64,000 nucleotides of DNA from positions 1-64,000 of the forward strand of contig NZ_NHMP01000010.1 of the NCBI RefSeq assembly GCF_002221595.1. The letters are read 5' to 3'. The notes beneath the pieces were generated by a model that saw nothing but the letters and a program-made list of their open reading frames with translations, made no database searches and was not told the DNA's origin. The stretch's first letter is position 1; each line of letters begins with the position of its first letter. A program made the position numbers and the translations under genes. Below are positions 43,957-51,783 of this stretch, one piece after another. This DNA comes from Turicimonas muris. Its GTDB lineage: Bacteria; Pseudomonadota; Gammaproteobacteria; Burkholderiales; Burkholderiaceae_F.

Positions 43957-44355
43957 ATGAAGATAGGTGAATTAGCAAAAATAACAGGTTGTCAGGTTGG
44001 GACCATTCGTTTTTACGAGACCTCCGGCCTTCTTCCAGCTGCGCCAAGAACACAAGGAAACTACAGGGTTTACGGAGAAGAACACAAAAAAGCGCTGCAG
44101 TTTATCCTTCATTGCCGTGCGCTGGATTTATCGATTGATGAAGTAAAAGAATTAATCAATCTCAAGAGCGCTCAGGCTAGTGACGCCCGTAAGGCTCATT
44201 CAATCATCGAAAATCATATTCTCGAAATTAATAAAAAGATTACTCAGCTTGAATCATTAAAGTCTGAGCTAGAATTTTTAGCCCATAAATGCGGACACGA
44301 TCACCGAGAAGAGAAGGGCGAAACTTGCTGTCTTATTGAAGCGTTACACCAATAA
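43957..44355 (+). CDS. cadR: MerR family metal-responsive regulator (CadR/ZntR/PbrR type)
   Basis: A 132-residue MerR regulator: HTH at 1-70 (MKIGELAKITGCQVGTIRFYETSG), a dimerisation helix, and a C-terminal metal region with a CGHDH...CC pattern (residues about 112-128), plus Cys in HCRALDLSI near 75. Cysteines at these places mark the cadmium/lead/zinc branch. It is divergent from the P-type ATPase and should twist the 19-bp-spaced promoter when metal is bound. The tail repeats the His/Cys style of the ATPase head. Confidence 0.93.
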   Translation: MKIGELAKITGCQVGTIRFYETSGLLPAAPRTQGNYRVYGEEHKKALQFILHCRALDLSIDEVKELINLKSAQASDARKAHSIIENHILEINKKITQLESLKSELEFLAHKCGHDHREEKGETCCLIEALHQ

Positions 44356-44636
44356 AAAAGCGGGAGCTTCCGAGGGAACACGTACTCAAAAAGGCGAAAA
44401 AAGAGGATTCGAGCAAAGAGTAATTCCGGAGTTTTGATTATTTAAACTTATAATTTCTTTTCATTACATGAAAATGTTTTTCGCAAAATGATTATGATGT
44501 AAGAATTATTGTAGTTGCTTCATATTTTTGCGTTTTTTCAGTATCTTTATGCCTTATAAATTACCTATAATTAGGTAAATTACAAAGTTATAGAAAAAGA
44601 AAAATATATCTTTAAATAAAACAAAACAAGGGAAAA

Positions 44637-45194
44637 ATGACGAATTCTAGTCATAAGCGAGCTGCAAAATCCGGATGGGGAGGAAAAAGAGCCGGAGCAG
44701 GACGAAAACCAGGCCCCGACGCTTCCGTCAGTAAGGTCACAACTGTAGTTCTTACCGAAGATCTCATTGCAAAACTCCGTGAGCTCGGAGGTTCGAAATG
44801 GGTTCGTGAGCAAATACAGAAGAGCGGAACTGAAAAAATTTCCAATCCAGATTCTCAGCCGTCTTTTTCAGAAAATACCTCATTGGATTTAAATAGATTA
44901 TTAATCCATGATCCTCTCTCTTCTTTAATTTGTTCCGCACCGGACGATAGTGCTTTTTCTTCCGGCATCAAGCACGGGGACATGTTGATAGTTAACTCAA
45001 AAGTTCCTCCGAAAGAAAGTAATGTTGTTCTTGTTCGACACAATTCTTCTTACTCTTTAAGAAAATTTAGAATGGAAGGTAATGCAGTCACTCTCTCTAT
45101 GGATACTCCGACTGGAGAAGTCGTATACTCCTTAGCCGACAGTGAATGCTGCATTTTGGGTGTAATCCAATACGTTATCAAAAGTTTGCCCTAG
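44637..45194 (+). CDS. UmuD/LexA-like S24 domain protein with basic GRKPG N-terminus
   Basis: A 185-residue protein. Residues 11-28 are GWGGKRAGAGRKPG-rich, followed by a helical module (34-62: LTEDLIAKLRELGGSKW) shared with the protein at 39288. Residues 100-185 resemble UmuD: APDDSAFSSGIKHGDMLIVNS aligns with the GDSM serine block (Ser105), and the end LGVIQYVIKSLP matches the UmuD tail. The lysine of the Ser-Lys dyad appears as Arg142, with Lys143 next to it. Cleavage activity is doubtful. No umuC is adjacent. SOS-type or phage-repressor origins are both possible. Confidence 0.7.
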   Translation: MTNSSHKRAAKSGWGGKRAGAGRKPGPDASVSKVTTVVLTEDLIAKLRELGGSKWVREQIQKSGTEKISNPDSQPSFSENTSLDLNRLLIHDPLSSLICSAPDDSAFSSGIKHGDMLIVNSKVPPKESNVVLVRHNSSYSLRKFRMEGNAVTLSMDTPTGEVVYSLADSECCILGVIQYVIKSLP

Positions 45195-45247
45195 AGGATT
45201 TTTTGAGGCGGTCTAAAAATTCGTGAAATAATTACTGTTTTTACGGA

Positions 45248-45267
45248 TTACGCGCTTTTTTGCGTAA
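45248..45267 (+). other. Small hairpin ahead of fdhD
   Basis: TTACGC/GCGTAA with an 8-nt T-rich loop, about 25 bp before the fdhD start. It may be a weak terminator of the upstream gene or a leader element. Confidence 0.35.
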
Positions 45268-45292
45268 ATTTCCTGCCAAATAGGAGGGAGAA

Positions 45293-46108
45293 TTGCAGGA
45301 AGAAATTTTTTCTTTGCCGCCGGTCCAGTCTGAGATTGAGGTAATCAAACTTCCGTCTTGGAAGAAAAAGTCGGATTTTGTTGCGGAAGAAGTTCCTGTC
45401 GCATTGGTTTATAACGGCCTTTCTCATGTTGTAATGATGTGCTCGCCGCAGCATCTGAAAGAGTTTGCTGTTGGTTTCTCTATTTCTGAAGGAATCGTTC
45501 CTGATTATTCCCATATCTTCGATATAGAGATTAAACCGGGCTGTCACAATGGTCTTGTTGTAGAAATGGAGATATCTCCTCGCTGTTTCTGGAATCTCAA
45601 AGATCAAAGAAGGAGCATGGCAGGCCGCACCGGCTGCGGAATCTGTGGTACGGAAAATTTAGATAAGGTCTATAAAGAAGTTTCTCGTCTTCCTAACACC
45701 TATACTTTTGATTTGAAGCATTATCATTTCGGCCTCCAGAAAATCAGAGAGGCTCAGCAAATCGGAGCCGCGACCGGAAGTATGCATGCTGTTGCGGCTT
45801 TAGACAGTGAAGGCAATTTTTTAGGAGGCATTGAGGATATCGGCCGACACGTAGCTCTCGATAAAGTCTTGGGCTTAAAAGCGATAAATAATTGGAAGAA
45901 GGAAGTCTTATTTTTAAGTTCTCGGGCCTCTTTCGAAATGGTTCAGAAAGCTGCAGTTTCCGGCATTGAAATCGTCTTTGCTATTTCTGCTCCGACCAAT
46001 ACTGCTATTGAACTGGCGAGAAAGGCAAATATAACGTTAGCCGCATTTTGCAGAGAAAACTCAGCTAACGTTTACACAGCTCCTGAGAGATTCCTCGGAT
46101 CTTTCTGA
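45293..46108 (+). CDS. fdhD: Formate dehydrogenase accessory sulfurtransferase FdhD
   Basis: A 271-residue FdhD. The sulfur-carrying cysteine loop is RTGCGICGTENL near 115-125; other marks are EEVPVALVYNG, GFSISEGI, GSMHAVAAL and EDIGRHVALDKVLG. It passes sulfur from IscS to the molybdenum/bis-MGD cofactor of formate dehydrogenase. It starts at TTG with a strong SD (AGGAGGGAG). It is 11 kb from the formate dehydrogenase operon in the same window, which it should serve. Confidence 0.95.
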   Translation: MQEEIFSLPPVQSEIEVIKLPSWKKKSDFVAEEVPVALVYNGLSHVVMMCSPQHLKEFAVGFSISEGIVPDYSHIFDIEIKPGCHNGLVVEMEISPRCFWNLKDQRRSMAGRTGCGICGTENLDKVYKEVSRLPNTYTFDLKHYHFGLQKIREAQQIGAATGSMHAVAALDSEGNFLGGIEDIGRHVALDKVLGLKAINNWKKEVLFLSSRASFEMVQKAAVSGIEIVFAISAPTNTAIELARKANITLAAFCRENSANVYTAPERFLGSF

Positions 46109-46122
46109 TCCGGATGTTTTTC

Positions 46123-47073
46123 TTAACGCTCGGAAGACGTATCGTCTTTATTTTTGCTTTCCTCTACTTCTTCAGTGACATGGTGAACAAGGAGCAAGGG
46201 CAGGTGGCAGGCAGAGCCGATTCTCATCGCTGTCGACCCCATCATCATGGAAGTAAACGCCCCTCGCCTATGGGTGCCTAATATCAGCAGCGATAAGTTG
46301 TTCTCTACCGCATATTTAGCGATTTCTTCTGAGGGATCTCCTTTTAGGAGGACTACTTTTGCCTCAATATCTTTGTTTCTTAATTCTTCATAAATTGGCT
46401 CGACTTTCTCATCAAAAGGTATCCTTTGTTCTCTTTCGAACTCTTCCTTTGTCATGGCGGGAGCACCGAATGCTGAGACTTCAGGAATAATCAGTCCGCT
46501 ATGAGGCGTAATGACATTGATGAGATAAAAGATAGGATCTTTGCCGAATAACTGCATATGTTGCTGGGCATATTTAATTGCGGCATTGCTGTATTCAGAT
46601 CCGTCAATGCAAATTCCAACACGCATTCTGTCTTCAGCATACTGAGATTCCTTCCTTAAGACCAGCATCGGAGCTTTGGTAGAAGCGAGCACGGAGGAGG
46701 TTTTAGAGCCGAACAAAAGACCCTTAACAGGTGTTCTCCCGTGCGATCCCATAATAATCAAGTCAGGTTTAATTTCCTTGGAGACCTTAACGATATTTTC
46801 TGTTGCACGTCCGAAGCACACCTTGGTTTTTACCTTGTAACCGGCTTCTTCAAGTTTCTTTTTGGCCGGTTTCAATATAGCTCGGCTCTCAGCATTTTGG
46901 AGCTCTTCAACAACTCCGTTTTTGAGTTTGTTTTCAATAGATGAAGGAATTTTTTTCTGAACATTGACTAAGAAGACTGTATTAGTAAATTTTTTAATGT
47001 CTTCCAAATGAGAGAGGTAATTGATGGCTTTCTTGCTATAAACACTGCCGTCCAGAGGAAGAAGTATTTTCAT
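46123..47073 (-). CDS. Tandem universal stress protein (two USP domains)
   Basis: A 316-residue protein from the ATG of MKILLPLDGSVYSKKA, which has AAAGGA upstream; the frame opens 25 codons earlier without a family match. Domain 1 (1-150) ends with the ATP-binding pattern IIMGSHGRTPVKGLLFGSKTS. Domain 2 (160-300) begins RVGICIDGSEYSNAA and ends LGTHRRGAFTSMMMGSTA. Both keep the G-2x-G-9x-G(S/T)-type ATP motif. Such proteins support survival under starvation or oxidative stress. It is convergent with fdhD. Confidence 0.9.
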   Translation of the reverse strand: MKILLPLDGSVYSKKAINYLSHLEDIKKFTNTVFLVNVQKKIPSSIENKLKNGVVEELQNAESRAILKPAKKKLEEAGYKVKTKVCFGRATENIVKVSKEIKPDLIIMGSHGRTPVKGLLFGSKTSSVLASTKAPMLVLRKESQYAEDRMRVGICIDGSEYSNAAIKYAQQHMQLFGKDPIFYLINVITPHSGLIIPEVSAFGAPAMTKEEFEREQRIPFDEKVEPIYEELRNKDIEAKVVLLKGDPSEEIAKYAVENNLSLLILGTHRRGAFTSMMMGSTAMRIGSACHLPLLLVHHVTEEVEESKNKDDTSSER

Positions 47074-47488
47074 AAATGTCCTTTGTAGTTCTTTTGACTC
47101 CATTCTAATTTTTTCGGATGACAGAATCATTACTTTTTGAGAATGCAAAGAAGATTGAGAGTGTGAGTGACTGTTTTAGGAAGAACTATAGAAATGATAG
47201 GTAATTCCTAGAATAGTAGAAGTCCTTAGATTCGACGGTGCTTTGTGACTTCCTGTAACTAGCTATATTTCCACATTCCTTTGCGTGTTCTTCTAACGTG
47301 ATGATTTAATTGAGGAGGGAAGGAAGGAGTATTCTGACTGTAAATTTTGTTTACTTGTCAGCCCCAAAAGCTAAGAGTTTTCCCGTTTTTTTTATTTGTT
47401 AAATATGCTTAGAATTCTCGTGAGTTCGAGCAATATCGAACATAAAAATAACTAATCCTCGTTATCTTGATTGTTGTGGGAGTTTAAT
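47074..47488. other. Intergenic region, no gene recognised
   Basis: AT-rich region upstream of the stress protein and of the small candidate peptide gene. I see no repeat, tRNA or other RNA signature. Confidence 0.4.
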
Positions 47489-47590
47489 TTGACAAGTCCG
47501 ACACTCGTTCGATTAATTTCTTTGGTTGTATTGGTATTCATGGGTTTGACCATGTTTGCAACTTATTCTTTAGCAGTTCCGATGGCATAG
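47489..47590 (+). CDS. Candidate 33-residue single-span membrane peptide
   Basis: A short TTG-started frame with GTGGGAG seven bases upstream. It begins LTSPTLVRLISLVVLVFMG and contains one continuous hydrophobic span after a single arginine, the look of a bacterial small membrane protein. It stands alone in an otherwise gene-free region. I cannot assign a family. Chance is the main alternative, as hydrophobic short frames occur in AT-rich DNA. Confidence 0.35.
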   Translation: MTSPTLVRLISLVVLVFMGLTMFATYSLAVPMA

Positions 47591-47764
47591 CTTGTCATCG
47601 CTCAAAGTAAAAAACAAAACAACCCCCGGATAGAAATAACCTCTTGCAGTTAACTTTGTCATTTGGATAAGGTTTTCACCTAGGAATTGGAAGAAAAGCT
47701 TACCAATTTAAGTTGTTCTCCTATATAGTTTCCACTTTCTTAATAATATGAACGGCTTGAGAAA

Positions 47765-48424
47765 ATGGATATCACGGCTTTAAATGCTTTAATTCCTGTT
47801 TTCGACTTTGTAGGAATCGTTGCCTTCGCCTTATCCGGGGTTTTTGAAGGTATGAAAAGAAAAATTGACCCGGTGGGGGTCTTTATAGTGGCTTTCTCCA
47901 CGGCTTTTGGCGGTGGGATGCTGCGTGATTTGATTATTGATAGACGACCTTTCTATTGGATCGATCACGAGGCTTATGTTCTTGCTACCTTCCTCATTGT
48001 TGCAGTTGCGCCTTGGATAAATAACTTTTTTGAGAAAAGAAAAAATGCTCAGGATTGGTATATTTTCGCTGACGCTATCGGTTTAGGCATCTTCTGTATT
48101 TCCGGAACTTCTCTTTCTCTCGCAGCCAACGTTCCTTGGCTTTCTTCCGTCATTATTGGTTGTATTACCGGCGTATTCGGCGGTCTTATGCGTGATGTAT
48201 TCTTGAATAAGATGCCGGCTGTTGTTTCTGACCGCTCCCCTTATGCTTCTGTTGGCTTCTTAGGGGGATGGTTCTATATCATGCTTCTAGAGCTTGGACT
48301 TTCTTTAGAATGGTCTCTTTGGATCGGTATGATTTTTATCGTTGGTTTAAGAATGTCCTGTGTAATTTTCAACTGGAAGATCAAATACTTGGAGCCAAAA
48401 TCTTATACGGATCACGACCGTTAA
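47765..48424 (+). CDS. TRIC/YicG family membrane channel (UPF0126)
   Basis: A 219-residue protein with seven hydrophobic segments made of two repeats, each with a glycine-rich kink: AFGGGMLRDLI near residue 55 and VFGGLMRDVF near 141. These are the marks of bacterial TRIC (trimeric intracellular cation channel) homologues, also called UPF0126/YicG. They conduct monovalent cations; a physiological role in bacteria is unclear. Its downstream terminator region is occupied by the IS1182-family element. Confidence 0.9.
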   Translation: MDITALNALIPVFDFVGIVAFALSGVFEGMKRKIDPVGVFIVAFSTAFGGGMLRDLIIDRRPFYWIDHEAYVLATFLIVAVAPWINNFFEKRKNAQDWYIFADAIGLGIFCISGTSLSLAANVPWLSSVIIGCITGVFGGLMRDVFLNKMPAVVSDRSPYASVGFLGGWFYIMLLELGLSLEWSLWIGMIFIVGLRMSCVIFNWKIKYLEPKSYTDHDR

Positions 48425-48484
48425 TTTGGAATTCTTTCTTCAAAAACAACAAAGGGGATGTTGCAAAATTCGATGTTTTTCGAG

Positions 48485-50167
48485 TTAGTACTTCCCCTTT
48501 CTCCTATACCCCTTTTTAGCTATCTCGTTAGGTTGTAGTTTTCGCTTCTTTTCCATTCGGTTTTTTATTCTTTTTGCTGATGGAGTTTTGAAAGTTTCTG
48601 CCTTTAAATTTTCAGGAGCAACCCAATAAAACGGGAGCACGCCGGACATTGCAAACCTAAGATATTTTCTTATATTCATCCCTAGGCAAGTCAAGGCGAA
48701 CTCGACTGTTACCCTTCCCATCGAGCGTCGTCTGAACCTTTTGTAGTCCATATTCTGCTTAATTACTCCGAAGGCACCTTCAACCTGACAACTCCTATTA
48801 ACTCTGATTTCTATGCCTTCGGGAGACAGAAGTCTGTCTCTAGCTTGTTGCTTCAACTGGACCCAACGTGGTTGAATTTCAAAAATCCGGCTTCTTTTCG
48901 ATTTGCTTTTTAAGAAGCGTTTGCAATAGCCCTCAAAGTCACATTTAGCGCAGCTTTTGACCAGGAAGAAAGCATAGTCCGCCTTGGAATAATAGCCCTC
49001 GGGACACTGTATTCTTTCTCCCACGCGCCCTCCCAAACACCGGATAGTTTGCGTATCGATGTACTCATAAGTGGCAGGATTTCTTCCAGTCTTTTCACCG
49101 TTCCAGGCTGTGTATTTGATGAAGGCTTGGATTCCTTTCTGTTCACAATATTCATAATTGTTAACACTTCCATAGCCTGCGTCTGCGCAAACTCTTTTGG
49201 GATAAATTCCGTACCATTGGAAGAATTGGTCTAATGTCGGCGCAAGAGTACGCGCATCGGTTCTGTCTTGTGACACGTAGTACGTAACGATAAAACCGTT
49301 ACTCACTAAGATTTGGGTGTTATACGCAGCATGCATTTGGCTACCTAACCCACTGTAGTAATCTTCCTTCAGGCACATGGCAGTAGCATCGTGGTCGGTT
49401 TTGTAGTAAGAATTCCTAGATTCTCCGCAGATAGCTTTTTTCTCTTCGTACTCAATTGATTTTATTAGGTACTGAGAAAGCTGAGATTTCATTTTTAAAA
49501 GAGCCTTTTCACCACCACCTATGAGGGTTGAAGATATTTTTTCTGCATCTTCTATTTTTTTCATAATAGTTTTTGCCGGAATAACTCCTTCGTTGGGCAG
49601 ACCTTCCTCTAGATGCATTAATTTCAATAGGTTAGCCACTTTCTCACTTAGTCGAAGATGAAGAGTCGTGGGTTTCCAAACAAATTTGTACTTGTTAGCG
49701 TTGGCTTCAAATTTGCTTCCGTCCAAATAGAGCGTGTCCATATCTTTCCCGCATTCGGAAAAGATGCGCTTCATTATTGTCGCAAAAATAGCAGGCATAT
49801 TTGGAATTAAACTTGTGACGAACCGAGAGAAACTCGCTGCACTTGGCTGGACGTCCCCGATTAAGTAAATGATTCTTAGATCCGTGAAGCAGGCCGTCTC
49901 CATTTCTCGGAGAGAGGCTTTACCAAGGGCAAAGCAATATAGAACCGCAGCAAAGAGTCGGCACTGGTCGATTTTTGGTCTGCCAGGCTCAGAATCGAAG
50001 TTTATCTGCTTTAAGTATTTTCCAGCAGATGATTTCTCTAAAAGTAACAAATATGCGTCAAGTTTTTTACGCTCAGATAGCGGAAGGGGACAGGCATAAA
50101 AAAGCAAGTCCTCAGAAACGGTAAAATAGGCCATGGTAAGTGTCTTTGGTATAGAACACTTCACCAT
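48485..50167 (-). CDS. IS1182 family transposase
   Basis: A 560-residue transposase with an N-terminal DUF772-type domain (LDAYLLLLEKSSAGKYLKQINFDSEPGRP), a DDE core (TLYLDGSKFEANANKYKFVW; VCADAGYGSVNNYEYCEQKG) and a C-terminal DDE_Tnp_1 end with QVEGAFGVIKQNMDYKRFRRR. A zinc-ribbon-like cysteine set (CAKCDFEGYCKRF) lies between them. Length fits intact IS1182 members, and the frame is unbroken. Confidence 0.93.
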   Translation of the reverse strand: MVKCSIPKTLTMAYFTVSEDLLFYACPLPLSERKKLDAYLLLLEKSSAGKYLKQINFDSEPGRPKIDQCRLFAAVLYCFALGKASLREMETACFTDLRIIYLIGDVQPSAASFSRFVTSLIPNMPAIFATIMKRIFSECGKDMDTLYLDGSKFEANANKYKFVWKPTTLHLRLSEKVANLLKLMHLEEGLPNEGVIPAKTIMKKIEDAEKISSTLIGGGEKALLKMKSQLSQYLIKSIEYEEKKAICGESRNSYYKTDHDATAMCLKEDYYSGLGSQMHAAYNTQILVSNGFIVTYYVSQDRTDARTLAPTLDQFFQWYGIYPKRVCADAGYGSVNNYEYCEQKGIQAFIKYTAWNGEKTGRNPATYEYIDTQTIRCLGGRVGERIQCPEGYYSKADYAFFLVKSCAKCDFEGYCKRFLKSKSKRSRIFEIQPRWVQLKQQARDRLLSPEGIEIRVNRSCQVEGAFGVIKQNMDYKRFRRRSMGRVTVEFALTCLGMNIRKYLRFAMSGVLPFYWVAPENLKAETFKTPSAKRIKNRMEKKRKLQPNEIAKKGYRRKGKY

Positions 50168-50173
50168 AGCATG

Positions 50174-50196
50174 CAGGGGGTTCGATTCCCTCTGTT
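50174..50196 (+). other. T-arm-like hairpin inside the IS
   Basis: AGGGGGTTCGATTCCCTCT forms a 5-bp stem around TTCGATT, the exact loop style of a tRNA T-arm. It lies upstream of the transposase start within the element. There is no surrounding cloverleaf, so it is not a tRNA. Confidence 0.4.
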
Positions 50197-50320
50197 TGCT
50201 TTTAAATCAACGGGATAATTCTTATATAGAATACTTTTTGTCAATAGAAGAAGGGCTGTGAAAATCCCTCTTAGGAAGAGGGAATTTTGCAACAGCCTCT
50301 TTGTTGTTTTTGGCTTAGTG

Positions 50321-51775
50321 CTAAATCGTTACGCCGTAAAGTTCTTTGAAAACCTTTCTTGTCACGGAATCTAAAAGCTTCACAAATTCGGCTTTTCTTT
50401 GATCCGCATCGATCTTTTGATTTCTGAAGTCTTTGAAATCAAAATTTTCTTCTTTCACAATCTTTTCCACAAGGGACTTCCAAAAGGCAGGAGATTCGCT
50501 TTGTTCCCATTTGCCGCGGCCGCGGCCGAAATGTGCAACGGCTAAATAAAGCAATACTGTTTCTACCACGAAGCCTTCCATTGCGGATGGACTCCAGCTG
50601 ATAAGATTTTCCTTCGTACCTTTCTTTACGTTGTAAGCAGTAGCTGCTCCGACGCCTCCCAAAGCACCGGCAATAGCACCGCCAATGGTTCCGGCACCTA
50701 ACGTTAAACCTCCCGTAGCGATATCTGCAGCTAATCCGGTTACAGCACCGCCTGCCACAGCACCGAATAGCGTAGCGGCTGTTGTATCGATTTTTTCTTC
50801 CGTCACCCAGTCAGTACGCATTCTTCTCAGAATTTCTCCCTTAACGCCTTTTCCTTCAAGGCCGTTAATGGAAATCAGCTTCTGTGTTAAGTTGCAAAGC
50901 CAATCTGCAGCTCTTGTAGAAAGGGCTACTTGAGCGTCCTGAATTTCACCATGAAGATCTTTTTTGATGAAACCAAGAGTTCTGCCAATCGCTCTAAGTC
51001 TTTCAACCAAGGACTGTGCTGCAAGAATTTCTTTATCGTTGCTGAGTTTGACCAAATATCCGGCCATGGCATCCATAGAGCTGGAGTAAAGAGCCTGTTT
51101 TTGCCTTACCCAGGTGGCCTTCAAAGAAGTAAATGCCGCTTGCTGTTCAGGGGGCAGTGCTTTGCCGATTTCATCCCAAAGTTCATATTCTTGCGCCCAG
51201 CATCTTGCAAATGCATCCAGAGGGAGAACAGCAACAATGAATTTGTAATTGCTTAAAAAGTCTTTCCACAACTGAACTTCTTTGTTTTCTTCTTCCCGCG
51301 GAAGAATCTCTCCCATTTGGTTCAATAGGACGATGACCGGCTTATCAATCCAAGTAAGGATTTCCATTTCGGCCTTGACGTAAGGCACGGAGTCCGGGGA
51401 TTCGCTGGCATTAACCAAATACAAGATTACGTTAGAAATGTCCTTGATATGTTTCAGCGCTTGCTGATTCAGCCAGAGAGTCCTGTCGGTTAAGCGATCC
51501 CAAACTTCACTGGTAAACCACCCGATAGGATTGCTTCTTCCCGCAAGACGTTTAGCTAGGCGGACACTGTCTCCAAATCCCGGAGTATCCCAAAGAATCA
51601 GTTCGCTGTCATCAGGGGCACGAAGCAAAACATAGTCTTCAGGTTCGGTTGTGACGTGTGAGCGATCCTCCACCTCTCCGATATCTCTTCCTAGAAGAGT
51701 TCTGGCCAGAGTCGTTTTACCAACGTTGGTGTGGCTCACTAAAGATAAATTGATTTTCTGGGGATCTTGTTTCAT
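50321..51775 (-). CDS. DUF3482 domain GTPase
   Basis: A 484-residue protein with an N-terminal Era-like G domain: P-loop SHTNVGKTTLAR (Lys20), WDTPGFGD, and NQMG in place of NKxD. The long C-terminal region includes a glycine/alanine-rich hydrophobic hairpin (GLTLGAGTIGGAIAGALGG near 365) that may enter a membrane. DUF3482 GTPases regularly occur next to DUF2868 proteins, as here, with an 8-bp gap. The function of the pair is not established. Confidence 0.87.
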   Translation of the reverse strand: MKQDPQKINLSLVSHTNVGKTTLARTLLGRDIGEVEDRSHVTTEPEDYVLLRAPDDSELILWDTPGFGDSVRLAKRLAGRSNPIGWFTSEVWDRLTDRTLWLNQQALKHIKDISNVILYLVNASESPDSVPYVKAEMEILTWIDKPVIVLLNQMGEILPREEENKEVQLWKDFLSNYKFIVAVLPLDAFARCWAQEYELWDEIGKALPPEQQAAFTSLKATWVRQKQALYSSSMDAMAGYLVKLSNDKEILAAQSLVERLRAIGRTLGFIKKDLHGEIQDAQVALSTRAADWLCNLTQKLISINGLEGKGVKGEILRRMRTDWVTEEKIDTTAATLFGAVAGGAVTGLAADIATGGLTLGAGTIGGAIAGALGGVGAATAYNVKKGTKENLISWSPSAMEGFVVETVLLYLAVAHFGRGRGKWEQSESPAFWKSLVEKIVKEENFDFKDFRNQKIDADQRKAEFVKLLDSVTRKVFKELYGVTI

Positions 51776-51783
51776 GTCTAGAT

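Larger units (their letters stand above)
48454..50299 (-). mobile_element. IS1182-family insertion sequence
   Basis: About 1846 bp with terminal repeats GGGGATGTTGCAAAATTC (left) and GAGGCTGTTGCAAAATTC (right, inverted), 16 of 18 identical. The inverted symmetry continues outside the ends: CAAAAACAACAAA on the left and TTTGTTGTTTTTG on the right. So either the ends are 13 bp longer or the element entered the centre of a palindromic, terminator-like target. No direct target duplication is visible. One open transposase fills it. Confidence 0.85.

Noticed and set aside
50174-50196. A tRNA gene at the T-arm-like hairpin
   Set aside because: No acceptor, D or anticodon arms can be built around it.
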